Assembly: GCF_900101755.1 (NCBI RefSeq)
Contig: NZ_FNAE01000001.1
Coordinates: forward strand, 1,054,001-1,118,000
From: Ectopseudomonas alcaliphila
GTDB taxonomy: Bacteria > Pseudomonadota > Gammaproteobacteria > Pseudomonadales > Pseudomonadaceae
Reading direction: 5' to 3'
DNA: 64,000 bases
The first letter of the stretch is position 1. Each line of letters opens with the position of its first letter. Position numbers and translations under genes: made by a program. This document shows positions 56,252 to 64,000 of the stretch, one piece after another. The notes beneath the pieces are model-generated. The model was not told where the DNA came from. It did not search any database and saw nothing but the letters and a program-made list of their open reading frames with translations.

Positions 56252-57514
56252 ATGTCGCAGACGGAATTCAACGAACCGCTGTGGCGCCAGGGTATCTCTG
56301 GCGCACAGATGCTGTTCGTGGCTTTCGGCGCCCTGGTACTGATGCCGTTGATCACCGGCATGGACCCTAACGTCGCGCTGTTCACCGCCGGTATTGGCAC
56401 CCTGCTGTTCCAACTGGTGACCAAGCGCCAGGTGCCGGTTTTCCTGGCTTCGAGTTTCGCCTTCATCGCTCCGATTCTGGCGGCCAAGGGCGAGTTCGGC
56501 CTGCCTGCAGTGATGGGCGGCGTGATCGCTGCCGGTGTGGTCTACATCCTGCTTTCGGCGCTGGTCAAACTGCGCGGTCCCAGCTTCATCGACCGTCTGC
56601 TGCCGCCGGTGGTGATCGCCCCGGTGATCATCTCCATCGGCCTGGCGCTGTCGCCGGTGGCGGTGAACATGGCCATGGGCAAGGCCGGTGATGGCAGCGT
56701 CGAGCTGGTGCCGTACAGCACCGCGATGATGATTTCGATGCCGGCACTGATCACCACCCTGCTGGTGGCGGTGCTGGGCCGTGGCATCTTCCGCCTGGTG
56801 CCGATCCTCGCCGGCATCGCCGTTGGCTGCGCCATCGCCGCGGTGCTCGGCGTGATCGACACCACAGCCGTCGATCAGGCGGCCTGGCTCGCCGTGCCCA
56901 ACTTCGTCACACCGGAACTGCACTGGGGCGCCATTCTGTACATGGTGCCGGTCGCGCTGGCACCAGCCATCGAGCACATCGGCGGCGTGGTGGCGATTGG
57001 CAACGTGACCGGCAAGAACTTCGTCAAGAAACCAGGCCTGCATCGCACCCTGCTCGGCGACGGCCTCGCCACGTCGGCAGCCGGCCTGTTCGGTGGCCCG
57101 CCCAACACCACCTACGCCGAAGTCACCGGTGCGGTGATGCTGACCAAGAGCTACAACCCGAAGATCATGACCTGGGCAGCGGTATTCGCCATTGCCCTGG
57201 CCTTCATCGGCAAGTTCGGCGTGGCCCTGCAGAGCATTCCGGTCCCCGTGATGGGCGGCATTCTCTGCCTGCTGTTCGGCTCCATCGCCGTGGTCGGCCT
57301 CAACACTCTGATCCGCCATCAGGTCGACCTTTCCGAAGCACGCAACCTGATCATCGTGTCGGTGACCCTGGTGTTCGGCATCGGCGGTATGGTCATCGGC
57401 GGCAAGGAGTTCGCCCTGTCAGGGATTTCCCTGTGCGCGATCACTGCCCTGCTGCTCAATCTGGTGCTGCCAGGTGGCGCTGGCTGGAAGCAACGGGAAC
57501 CGGAAGAAGCCTGA
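56252..57514 (+). CDS. uraA: Uracil permease UraA
   Basis: A 420-residue proton-driven uracil importer of the NCS2 family, with 12-14 hydrophobic segments. Family motifs are QMLFVAFGALVLMPLITGMD near the N-terminus, PVALAPAIEHIGGVVAIGNV with the substrate-site Glu, and GPPNTTYAEVTGAVMLTKSY. The start at 56252 is one base after the upp stop. It is followed by a strong terminator shared with the convergent DUF481 gene. Confidence 0.96.
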   Translation: MSQTEFNEPLWRQGISGAQMLFVAFGALVLMPLITGMDPNVALFTAGIGTLLFQLVTKRQVPVFLASSFAFIAPILAAKGEFGLPAVMGGVIAAGVVYILLSALVKLRGPSFIDRLLPPVVIAPVIISIGLALSPVAVNMAMGKAGDGSVELVPYSTAMMISMPALITTLLVAVLGRGIFRLVPILAGIAVGCAIAAVLGVIDTTAVDQAAWLAVPNFVTPELHWGAILYMVPVALAPAIEHIGGVVAIGNVTGKNFVKKPGLHRTLLGDGLATSAAGLFGGPPNTTYAEVTGAVMLTKSYNPKIMTWAAVFAIALAFIGKFGVALQSIPVPVMGGILCLLFGSIAVVGLNTLIRHQVDLSEARNLIIVSVTLVFGIGGMVIGGKEFALSGISLCAITALLLNLVLPGGAGWKQREPEEA

Positions 57515-57528
57515 TTCCAGCGCCCAAT

Positions 57529-57558
57529 AAAAAGCCCCGGTCGACCCGGGGCTTTTTT
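57529..57558. terminator. Bidirectional terminator between uraA and the DUF481 gene
   Basis: AAAAGCCCCGG (57530-57540) pairs with CCGGGGCTTTT (from 57546), with T6 on the plus strand and A-rich sequence on the left for the other direction. Confidence 0.92.
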
Positions 57559-57574
57559 GTGCCTGTGCGAGAAC

Positions 57575-58588
57575 TTACCAGCCGACCCCGAAGCCAAGGG
57601 TATAGCGGGTTTCGTCCAGATCACCCTCGGCACCACTGACGATATCCTTCTCGGCCTTCATGTTCAGCGAAGCCCAGTCAGTCACTTTGTAGCGCAGACC
57701 GACCTCGGCATCCAGACTGTAATCCGCGGCCCCACTTAGCGGACGACCGACCTCACCGACACTGAACAACTCGACGGTCTTGCCGATCAGGTAGCGGTTG
57801 TAGTCCCACTTCATACTCAGCGCGTAGAAGCGATCCTGCTCGCCGTTGCTGTAGCGATAGTCGCTGCGGTTGGCCAGGGTGGTGATGGAGAACGCGCCCA
57901 GTTCGTCATCCCAGAACTGGTAACCAGGGCCGGTACCCAAAGTACGCTGGCGCTCGACCTCTTCGATACGGTCGCGCTTGTACTCGAAGCGCCCCTGCCA
58001 GAACCACTGCTCGGTGAGGAAGCGGTCGAGCGCATATTCGGCGCTCCAGTTGTCGGTGCTGACAACGTCATTCTTCAGCTCGCGGTTGTAATCGGCAATC
58101 GCGTTATGGCGCCAACGCCCATGCCGAGCCTGGGTCTTGATACCGACATCGTAATCATCGGAATCGCGCTCGCCACGCTTGTAGTCCAGACCAAGGTCGA
58201 TATTGCCCTTCCAGGTAAAATCCTCCACCAGCGGCTTGGGCTTCATGATCTGCTCGATCTGCGCCAGCTCGATGGTCTTCGGCGAATCGCCATTGGCCAG
58301 CGTGACCTTGCCAGGCTCGGCAGCCAGCAGCGACTTGGCACGCTCGCCATCCACCGGCCCGAGCTTGACCAGCAGCTCGTGATCACTTTCCAGGGTGGCG
58401 ATTTTCTTCCAGTCCAGCGGGATGGAACCGCCGTAGTCGGTTTGCAGCAGCAGTTTGCTACCGTCGAAGAAGCGGATGGTGCCGGAGAGACGGTCACCGT
58501 TCTTCAACCAGACGGTATCGGCGAAAGTGACGGAGCTGCACAGAGCGATGCTCAGGCCTAGCAGGGACAGCGATGTAGGGCGCGACAT
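57575..58588 (-). CDS. DUF481 family outer-membrane protein (copy 1)
   Basis: A 337-residue secreted protein. The signal peptide ends near SVTFA, followed by an SH3-like N-terminal domain (DTVWLKNGDRLSGTIRFFDG). A C-terminal beta-barrel-like DUF481 domain with alternating strands ends in GFGVGW, whose terminal aromatic residue suits an outer-membrane protein. Function is unknown; the family is common and often near uraA or salt-response genes. It is paralogous to the gene directly upstream on the same strand (58703-59695), with the same domain order. Confidence 0.88.
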   Translation of the reverse strand: MSRPTSLSLLGLSIALCSSVTFADTVWLKNGDRLSGTIRFFDGSKLLLQTDYGGSIPLDWKKIATLESDHELLVKLGPVDGERAKSLLAAEPGKVTLANGDSPKTIELAQIEQIMKPKPLVEDFTWKGNIDLGLDYKRGERDSDDYDVGIKTQARHGRWRHNAIADYNRELKNDVVSTDNWSAEYALDRFLTEQWFWQGRFEYKRDRIEEVERQRTLGTGPGYQFWDDELGAFSITTLANRSDYRYSNGEQDRFYALSMKWDYNRYLIGKTVELFSVGEVGRPLSGAADYSLDAEVGLRYKVTDWASLNMKAEKDIVSGAEGDLDETRYTLGFGVGW

Positions 58589-58702
58589 AAGTTGGATAAC
58601 GGCGTTAGTGGGCGAAAGCCGGGCATTATCCGCAACCCCGGCGCCAGAGCAACAGCTGACCGGGCTGAATACACAGAGTTCAGCTTTTTCCGTCGAGCGG
58701 CA

Positions 58703-59695
58703 TCACCAGCCCACACCGATACCGATCAGATAATGCCGATCCGAAACTGTCTGCCCCTGCGCACGCAACTGATCCAGCTCGTACAGGAGTGATAAGCGCG
58801 CCCACTGGTTGAGGCGGTAGCGCAGGCCGAATTCGCTATCGAGCACGTAATCGATTTCTTCGATATGAGGGATCTGCAGTTCGGCGTTGGCATAGAACTC
58901 CAGCCGCGTCCCCCACAGCAGACGCTTGTAATCCAGCTCCAGCGACGTGGTATTGAAAGCCAGATCGGCAACGTCCGACTCCAGACGCACGCGATTGAAC
59001 TGGCCGATCAGGTCGAAGCGCCCCAGTTCATCGTCCCAGAAGCGATAACCGGGCCCGGTGCCGACGATGCGCTGACGGTCGACCGTCTCGAACTCGTCCT
59101 CGGCCTGCTGTACACCCACCCGCCAGAACCAGTGCTCGGTGAAAAAGCGATCGAGGTCATACTCCAGCTCCCAGTTGTCCTCGACCTTTCTGTCGTTCTT
59201 GGTTTCACGCTCCAGCTCGCCACTGAGCACATGGCGCCAGCGCCCATGTTCGACACGGGTATTGCCCTTGAGCTTCCATTCGTCGACATCATTCTGGTTG
59301 CGCTTCATATCCAGCTTGGCATCGAGGTTGCCTTCCCATAGACGATCCTCCAGCAGCGGCCGCGGTGGCACCAGGCGTTTGATCTGCGCCAGCGGCAGGG
59401 TGTACTCACGCTCGCCCTGCACCCGGACCATGCCACTGCCGGCCGCAGCCAACCTTTCGCTGCGTTCGTTGTCGAAGCCGCTGCGGCGCACCAGCAGGGG
59501 TTTGTCCGAACTGAGGGTATCGATATCCTTCCAGTCGATCAGCACCTGGCCGGCATATTTGGTCTTGAGTGCCAGCTTGCCGCCATCGAGCAGGATGATC
59601 TCTCCGCTGAGGCGATCACCGTTGTCCAGCCACACGGTATCGGCCCAGAGCGGAGCGGCCAGGGTAAAAAGGAATAAGGCGATCAGTACACGCAT
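58703..59695 (-). CDS. DUF481 family outer-membrane protein (copy 2)
   Basis: A 330-residue paralogue of the next gene. The signal peptide ends near APLWA, followed by DTVWLDNGDRLSGEIILLDG, and the same DUF481 barrel ends GIGVGW. Shared blocks include HGRWRH, DRFFTEHWFW (RFLTEQWFW in copy 1) and GTGPGYRFWDDELG (GPGYQFWDDELG), so it is a tandem duplication. The start at 59695 is chosen for the signal peptide; upstream codons overlap the divergent alkyltransferase-like gene. The two starts are only 16 bp apart. Confidence 0.88.
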   Translation of the reverse strand: MRVLIALFLFTLAAPLWADTVWLDNGDRLSGEIILLDGGKLALKTKYAGQVLIDWKDIDTLSSDKPLLVRRSGFDNERSERLAAAGSGMVRVQGEREYTLPLAQIKRLVPPRPLLEDRLWEGNLDAKLDMKRNQNDVDEWKLKGNTRVEHGRWRHVLSGELERETKNDRKVEDNWELEYDLDRFFTEHWFWRVGVQQAEDEFETVDRQRIVGTGPGYRFWDDELGRFDLIGQFNRVRLESDVADLAFNTTSLELDYKRLLWGTRLEFYANAELQIPHIEEIDYVLDSEFGLRYRLNQWARLSLLYELDQLRAQGQTVSDRHYLIGIGVGW

Positions 59696-59711
59696 GATAA
59701 GGACGAACCCT

Positions 59712-60086
59712 ATGGGCAAGACGAAACCGCCAGAGTCTGCATGGCCGGCACCGCCACCGGCAAGCGTCGAGGCGCGTCGCGAAGCGCTGTATCTGGTACT
59801 GGCACAGGTGCCTGAAGGCAAAGTCGTCAGCTATGGCGAACTGGCCCAACTGGCCGGTCTTGGCCGCGCCGCGCGCTGGGTTGGGCGAACGCTGAGCCAG
59901 TTACCGAACGGCACCACGCTACCCTGGCATCGGGTGATCGCCGCTGGCGGGCGCCTCAGCCTGGCCGCCGGCAGCCCTTCCGGCGCCGAACAACGGGCGC
60001 GCCTGCGTGCAGAGGGCATCAGTATCCTGAACGAACGTGTGGATATGCGCCGTCACGGCTGGCGTCCAATGGAGCACAGCAGTTAG
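59712..60086 (+). CDS. Alkyltransferase-like protein (MGMT/Ogt family, ATL)
   Basis: A 124-residue homologue of O6-alkylguanine-DNA alkyltransferase in which the active-site cysteine is replaced by tryptophan: Trp72 in PWHRVIAAGG. This is the mark of ATL proteins, which bind O6-alkylguanine without repairing it and flag it for nucleotide excision repair. The DNA-binding helix region GKVVSYGELAQLAGLGRAAR is intact. The start is the ATG at 59712; a frame reading from far upstream is antisense to the DUF481 gene. ampG follows after 43 bp. Confidence 0.93.
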   Translation: MGKTKPPESAWPAPPPASVEARREALYLVLAQVPEGKVVSYGELAQLAGLGRAARWVGRTLSQLPNGTTLPWHRVIAAGGRLSLAAGSPSGAEQRARLRAEGISILNERVDMRRHGWRPMEHSS

Positions 60087-60129
60087 AGTGCGCCCTATCA
60101 AAACTCCCCCCAGCCCAGATTCGAGCCTG

Positions 60130-61926
60130 ATGCCACGCAAATCCTGGCGAGAAGCCCTCGCGACCTACGCCAACCCCGCCACACTGGCTCTTCTGCTTCT
60201 GGGCTTTGCCGCCGGCCTGCCCTACATGCTGGTGTTCTCGACACTTTCGGTATGGCTGCGCGAAGCCGGTGTGGCGCGCGAAACCATCGGCTTCGCCAGC
60301 CTCATCGGTCTGGCCTACGCCTTCAAATGGGTGTGGGCGCCAATGCTCGACCAGTGGCGCCTGCCATTGCTGGGCAAGCTCGGCCGGCGCCGCTCCTGGC
60401 TGGTGCTGTCGCAGGCTCTGGTTGCCATCGGCCTGATCGGCATGGCCAGTTACGACCCACAGACGCATCTGTCCTCGCTGATCGCGCTCGCCGTACTGGT
60501 GGCCTTTGCCTCGGCCACCCAGGACATCGCCGTCGATGCCTACCGTCTGGAAATTCTCGGCGACGAGCATCAGGCTGCGCTGGCCGCCGCCTACATGACC
60601 GGCTACCGCGTCGCCGCGCTGCTGGCCACGGCTGGCGCCCTGTATTTTGCCGAAGGCTTTGGCTCGACCGCCAAGGACTACCAGTTCAGCGCCTGGACCG
60701 GTACCTACATGCTCTTCGCCCTGCTGATGCTACCTGGCCTGCTCACCTCCATCTGGATGCGCGAGCCGCCAGCGCCGCCGCACATCAATGTCGCACCACC
60801 CAAGCACGGTTTTTTCCACCAACTGCTGGCGATCAGCGCGGTCATCGTGCTGATCATCGCCGTGCCGACCATGTTCATCCAGTTCTATCAGAGCGATCTG
60901 GTGCCGATGCTGCTCGGCGACGTCAGCATGCAGGAGCTGCTCTACAGCGACCGCGCCTTCCTGCGCGCCATGCTCTACAGCACCCTGGCCTGCGTCTGTG
61001 CATCCGGGCTGTTCTGGGGCGGGCTGGCACCGGTACTGAAAACGGCTGCGGCGAGGTACGGGTTCTTCCACCAGCTACTTTCCGTGCTGCTGCTGATCAT
61101 CCTGCTGATCGCGGTTCCGGCCATGGTCACCCAGTTCTACGAAAGTGACCTGATGCTGCTGTTCCAGGGCCAGGTAAGCCTGCAGGATTTGCTGTACTAC
61201 GACCGCGCCTTCCTGCGTGCGCTGCTCTATACCCTGCTCACCGGCCTGTCGATCTCCAGCCTGTTCTGGGGCGGCATGGCACCGGTGCTCACGCCGATCA
61301 ACGACTTCATCGTGCGCTATCGCTGGCAGGCCCTGCTGCTGCTGAGCCTGATCGCCACCTATCGCCTGTCGGATACCGTCATGGGCGTGATGGCCAACGT
61401 CTTCTACATCGACCAGGGCTTCACCAAAGAGCAGATCGCCAGTGTCAGCAAAGTCTTCGGCCTGGTGATGACGCTGCTCGGCGCCGGGGTCGGCGGGCTG
61501 CTGATCGTGCGCTTCGGCATCATGCCGATTCTGCTGATCGGCGCTACCGCATCGGCGGCTACCAACCTGATGTTCATGCTGCTGGTGGGGATGGGGCCGC
61601 ACCTGAACATGCTGATCGTCACCATCAGTTGTGACAACTTCAGCGCCGGCCTGGCCACCTCGGCGTTCGTCGCCTACCTGTCGAGCCTGACCAACCTGAA
61701 ATTCTCGGCCACCCAGTACGCCCTGCTCAGCTCCATCATGCTGTTGTTGCCGCGCCTGATCGGCGGTTATTCCGGCGTGATGGTGGAAAGCCTCGGCTAC
61801 GCCCACTTCTTCCTCGCCACGGCGCTGATGGGTATACCGACACTGCTGCTGATCATCATCCAGTGGCGCCGCGACAAACGCCAGCCCAACGGCGACGCCC
61901 CGGTGGCCCCAGTGGAAAGGGCTTGA
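60130..61926 (+). CDS. ampG: Muropeptide permease AmpG with internal duplication
   Basis: A 598-residue major-facilitator importer of anhydro-muropeptides for cell-wall recycling and AmpC induction. It has LLLLGFAAGLPYMLVFSTLS near the N-terminus, ATQDIAVDAYRLEIL, and DNFSAGLATSAFVAYLSSLT. It is about 100 residues longer than E. coli AmpG. Residues 226-303 and 310-387 are tandem copies (47 of 78 positions identical by hand count), each with GFFHQLL, DRAFLRA and a closing FWGG-x-APVL. P. aeruginosa AmpG has a similar length, so the duplication may be shared. The stop codon lies inside the terminal repeat of the next element. Confidence 0.94.
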   Translation: MPRKSWREALATYANPATLALLLLGFAAGLPYMLVFSTLSVWLREAGVARETIGFASLIGLAYAFKWVWAPMLDQWRLPLLGKLGRRRSWLVLSQALVAIGLIGMASYDPQTHLSSLIALAVLVAFASATQDIAVDAYRLEILGDEHQAALAAAYMTGYRVAALLATAGALYFAEGFGSTAKDYQFSAWTGTYMLFALLMLPGLLTSIWMREPPAPPHINVAPPKHGFFHQLLAISAVIVLIIAVPTMFIQFYQSDLVPMLLGDVSMQELLYSDRAFLRAMLYSTLACVCASGLFWGGLAPVLKTAAARYGFFHQLLSVLLLIILLIAVPAMVTQFYESDLMLLFQGQVSLQDLLYYDRAFLRALLYTLLTGLSISSLFWGGMAPVLTPINDFIVRYRWQALLLLSLIATYRLSDTVMGVMANVFYIDQGFTKEQIASVSKVFGLVMTLLGAGVGGLLIVRFGIMPILLIGATASAATNLMFMLLVGMGPHLNMLIVTISCDNFSAGLATSAFVAYLSSLTNLKFSATQYALLSSIMLLLPRLIGGYSGVMVESLGYAHFFLATALMGIPTLLLIIIQWRRDKRQPNGDAPVAPVERA

Positions 61927-62630
61927 TACCGGACTGGCAAGTTTGTGTGTTCTTTTGCGCTATTCATATCCAGGCAAAGATCATTGGCGTGTCGATCTTT
62001 CGTCTTGGTTTCGCCCCTTACGGGCGAGTCACTTTCTCTTGCTTGCCCAAGAGAAAGTAACCAAAGAGAAGGGCACCCCACCATTCGGCCCCGGCTGCGC
62101 CGGGGTTCCCTCGTTCCATCACCGCTCCAGGGGCACGCCACGAAGGGCCATCCCTGGCCCATCGTGGCTCTCGCGACATCCATGTCGCTCAACCCCTTCC
62201 ACGGCGATTCCACTCGGCCTCCTGAAGGGGACTTGGGCGTCGCTTGTGAGATCGCACTTTCAGAGCAAAGGCAAAACACAGTCGCCGCGAAGGTCAATTC
62301 TGCGGAGCTTTTGCAAGCTCGCGACCCGGTCCCCTTCAGGAGGCCGAGTGTAGGTGTTGCGTAGGGGAGCGAGCCGCATGGATGCGGCGAGAGGCTTAAT
62401 GGGCCAAGGATGGCCCATGTAAGCCGGCCCCCGGAGCAGCACCGGAGCGAGGGAAGTTTCGCGCAGCGAAACCCGGATGTCGGGGTGCCCTTCTTTGGCA
62501 CACCTTTCTTGGGCAAGCAAGAAAGGTGTGGCGCCCGTAAGGGGCGCAACCCAAACGCTCAGAGCACGCGGTGATAGATAGTGCTAAGTCAGCAAGCAAG
62601 ACGCACACAAACTTGCCAGTCCGGTATCAA
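61923..62630. mobile_element. 708-bp giant imperfect palindrome with 27-bp perfect terminal inverted repeats
   Basis: The left end (61923-61949, starting TTGATACCGGACTGGCAAGT) is the exact inverse of the right end (62604-62630). Inside, the arms remain alike in inverted order: CGCCCCTTACGGGCG, CTTGCTTGCCCAAGA, AGAAGGGCACCCC and TCGGCCTCCTGAAGGGGAC each recur on both sides. No transposase or credible gene is present; small open frames are repeat-encoded. Similar blocks are, to my knowledge, scattered in other pseudomonad genomes. The ampG stop codon is in the left end. It fills almost the whole 750-bp gap to the MscS gene. Confidence 0.7.
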
Positions 62631-62676
62631 TCGGCACTTCTCCCAAACTACGCGAAGAAAAACCTTTCCAGGTGCC

Positions 62677-63504
62677 TCAATCGGCCTTGGCCAGATGCAC
62701 CACCCGCTGCGGGAACGGAATACCGATACCCGCTTCGGTCAGACGCTCCTTGGCCAGTTCGGTAAAGGAAAAGGTCACCGGCCAGAAGTCGCCAGTCGCC
62801 ACCCACACGCGCAGCGACAGGTTCACCGCGCTGTCACCCAGGCCGGTCACGAACACCACCGGCGCAGGATCGACATGTACACGCGGGTCCTGGGCGATCT
62901 CCAGCAGCACCTCACGCGCGCGCTTGATGTCGCTGGAGTAATCGATGCCGATATTGATGTCGGCACGACGACGCGGCTCGCGCGAGTAGTTGGTGATATG
63001 ACCGTTGGACAGCGCGCCATTGGGCACAATCACCACCTTGTTGTCCGCCGTCTTCAGCGTGGTGTGGAAGATCTGGATGCTGTCGACGCTGCCCGAAACG
63101 CCCTGCGCCTCGATCCAGTCACCCGCACGGAACGGACGAAACAGCATGATCAGCACGCCGCCCGCGAAATTGGCCAGGCTGCCCTGCAGAGCCAGGCCGA
63201 TGGCCAGACCCGCCGCACCGATCATGGCGATGAACGAAGTGGTCTCCACACCGATCATCGACGCCACACTGATCAACAGCAGAACGCGCAGCACGATACT
63301 GACTAGGCTGCTGATAAAGCTGCTCAGCGCACGATCCACCTTGCGCGCTTCGAGCAGCCTGCCGATGCTCGACGTCAGCCGACTGATCAGCCACCAGCCC
63401 ACTAGCAACGTGATCACTGCCAGGGTCAGCTTGCCGCTGTACTCAAGCACCACAGGCAGCCAGGCCTCGGACAGCTTGACCAGTTCGTCGACGTTCATCT
63501 CCAT
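62677..63504 (-). CDS. MscS-family mechanosensitive ion channel
   Basis: A 275-residue small-conductance mechanosensitive channel that opens on osmotic downshock. Three membrane segments lie in residues 20-115. The pore-lining helix and its glycine/alanine pattern are in GAAGLAIGLALQGSLANFAG, followed by the MscS beta domain FRPFRAGDWIEAQGVSGSVD and IVPNGALSNGHITNYSREPR. The C-terminal alpha/beta domain is complete. GGAG lies 7 bases before the ATG at 63504. It is close in size to E. coli MscS. Confidence 0.93.
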   Translation of the reverse strand: MEMNVDELVKLSEAWLPVVLEYSGKLTLAVITLLVGWWLISRLTSSIGRLLEARKVDRALSSFISSLVSIVLRVLLLISVASMIGVETTSFIAMIGAAGLAIGLALQGSLANFAGGVLIMLFRPFRAGDWIEAQGVSGSVDSIQIFHTTLKTADNKVVIVPNGALSNGHITNYSREPRRRADINIGIDYSSDIKRAREVLLEIAQDPRVHVDPAPVVFVTGLGDSAVNLSLRVWVATGDFWPVTFSFTELAKERLTEAGIGIPFPQRVVHLAKAD

Positions 63505-63538
63505 AGGGGTACTCCCGTTTTCCTGTACATGAAACGAA

Positions 63539-63562
63539 ACCGCCATGGCATGCCATGGCGGT
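63539..63562. terminator. Perfect 24-bp palindrome, probable terminator of yajQ
   Basis: ACCGCCATGGCA (63539-63550) is followed directly by its exact inverse. On the minus strand, downstream of yajQ, it is followed by TTTCGTTTC, a weak T-tract. It may terminate yajQ or act as a processing hairpin ahead of the MscS gene. Confidence 0.5.
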
Positions 63563-63608
63563 CAAAATGCTATCAACCTAGCCTGCGACGCCTCAGCGCC
63601 ACAAAGGT

Positions 63609-64000
63609 TCAATCGCGGAAGTTGTTGTACTGCAGCGGCATACCGAACTCGTGGCCACGCAGCAGCGCGATGGCCTCCTGCAGATCGTCACGCTTCTTGC
63701 CGGTGACGCGTACCTGCTCACCCTGGATGGCAGCCTGCACCTTGAGCTTGGCATCCTTGATGTGGGCGACGATCTTCTTCGCCAGCTCCTTGTCGATGCC
63801 TTCGCGGAAGGTGACTTCCTGCTTCATCACCTTGCCCGAGGCATAGGGATCCTTGGTTTCCAGGCATTGGCAGTCGATCTTGCGCTTGACCAGGCTGCTG
63901 CGCACGATATCGAGCATCTGCTCGAGCATGAACTCGGCTTCAGCGGTCAAGGTCAGCGCCTTGTCCTTGCTCTCGATGCTGCATTTGCCACGTAGGTCGA
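63609..64000 (-). CDS. yajQ: YajQ family nucleotide-binding protein (3' part)
   Basis: The gene extends past the right edge; about 130 C-terminal codons of the usual 160 are present. The visible protein starts [20 protein letters not shown] and ends [14 protein letters not shown]. YajQ proteins bind nucleotides or tRNA, and in Xanthomonas and Pseudomonas a homologue binds c-di-GMP and acts with a transcription factor. Two repeated RNA-binding-like halves are typical. It is followed by a perfect palindrome and then the MscS-family gene on the same strand. Confidence 0.93.
   Translation of the reverse strand, partial: DLRGKCSIESKDKALTLTAEAEFMLEQMLDIVRSSLVKRKIDCQCLETKDPYASGKVMKQEVTFREGIDKELAKKIVAHIKDAKLKVQAAIQGEQVRVTGKKRDDLQEAIALLRGHEFGMPLQYNNFRD

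Noticed and set aside
59139..59711. N-terminal extension of the alkyltransferase-like protein
   Set aside because: The open frame continues far upstream, but that part is antisense to the DUF481 gene and is Ser/Arg-rich low-complexity sequence.
61863..62608. Several overlapping open frames of 60-250 codons in both strands after ampG
   Set aside because: They lie in the giant palindrome and are encoded by its repeat blocks (CPRES, KEGHP-like peptides). They have no ribosome-binding sites and no domain, so they are treated as spurious.

Overview
The window reads as a GC-rich chromosomal segment of a Pseudomonas, most likely from the P. mendocina / P. oleovorans / P. alcaliphila group. This rests on a complete 12-gene alginate operon in canonical order, a type IV pilus minor-pilin operon beside pilSR, and the rpsT/murJ/ribF/ileS/lspA/fkpB/ispH and hpt/upp/uraA neighbourhoods. 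The species assignment is inference. Most genes are ordinary core genes. I see no prophage, insertion sequence with transposase, CRISPR array, rRNA or tRNA.

Layout. 1-3.9 kb: molybdopterin genes moaC-moaD-moaE (minus; moaE cut by the window edge), a PIN-PhoH ATPase (minus) and yaaA (plus). 3.9-4.6 kb: the algD regulatory region, with an AlgR-type site directly upstream of an AlgU-type promoter and a leader of about 340 nt. 4.6-20.5 kb: algD-alg8-alg44-algK-algE-algG-algX-algL-algI-algJ-algF-algA, which covers GDP-mannuronate synthesis, c-di-GMP-gated polymerisation, the periplasmic scaffold, epimerisation, O-acetylation, lysis and export. A palindromic repeat splits it between algL and algI. 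20.7-23.8 kb: a small membrane protein, an SDR oxidoreductase, a second membrane protein and a standalone AAA ATPase. 24-31.2 kb: trxB, cysZ, a LysR-gene remnant, a GT4 glycosyltransferase, an Old Yellow Enzyme with its TetR regulator, and pgeF-rluD.

31.4-44.4 kb: bamD, a small zinc-ribbon protein, pilS-pilR, thiO (minus) and the minor-pilin operon fimT, fimU-pilV-pilW-pilX-pilY1-pilE. The last genes overlap translationally, and no pilY2 lies between pilY1 and pilE. 44.5-52 kb (minus): murJ, ribF, ileS, lspA, fkpB and ispH, with stop/start overlaps from ribF to fkpB. 52-57.5 kb: rpsT, a PA4642-type small protein, a SulP transporter, hpt and upp-uraA. 57.5-64 kb: two tandem DUF481 outer-membrane paralogues, an alkyltransferase-like protein, an AmpG with an internal duplication, a 708-bp palindromic element, a MscS-family channel and yajQ (cut by the window edge).

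The most unusual material is non-coding. Several palindromic repeat families sit between genes, and for six genes (algL, the GT4 gene, thiO, the SulP gene, hpt, ampG) the stop codon lies in or within two bases of a repeat. The largest element (61923-62630) is an imperfect palindrome with perfect 27-bp terminal inverted repeats. Other points are a possible structured RNA next to the PhoH gene, two AlgR-like sites linking alginate and minor pilins, and a sigma-54-like site before upp. I did not find a clear new multi-gene system.
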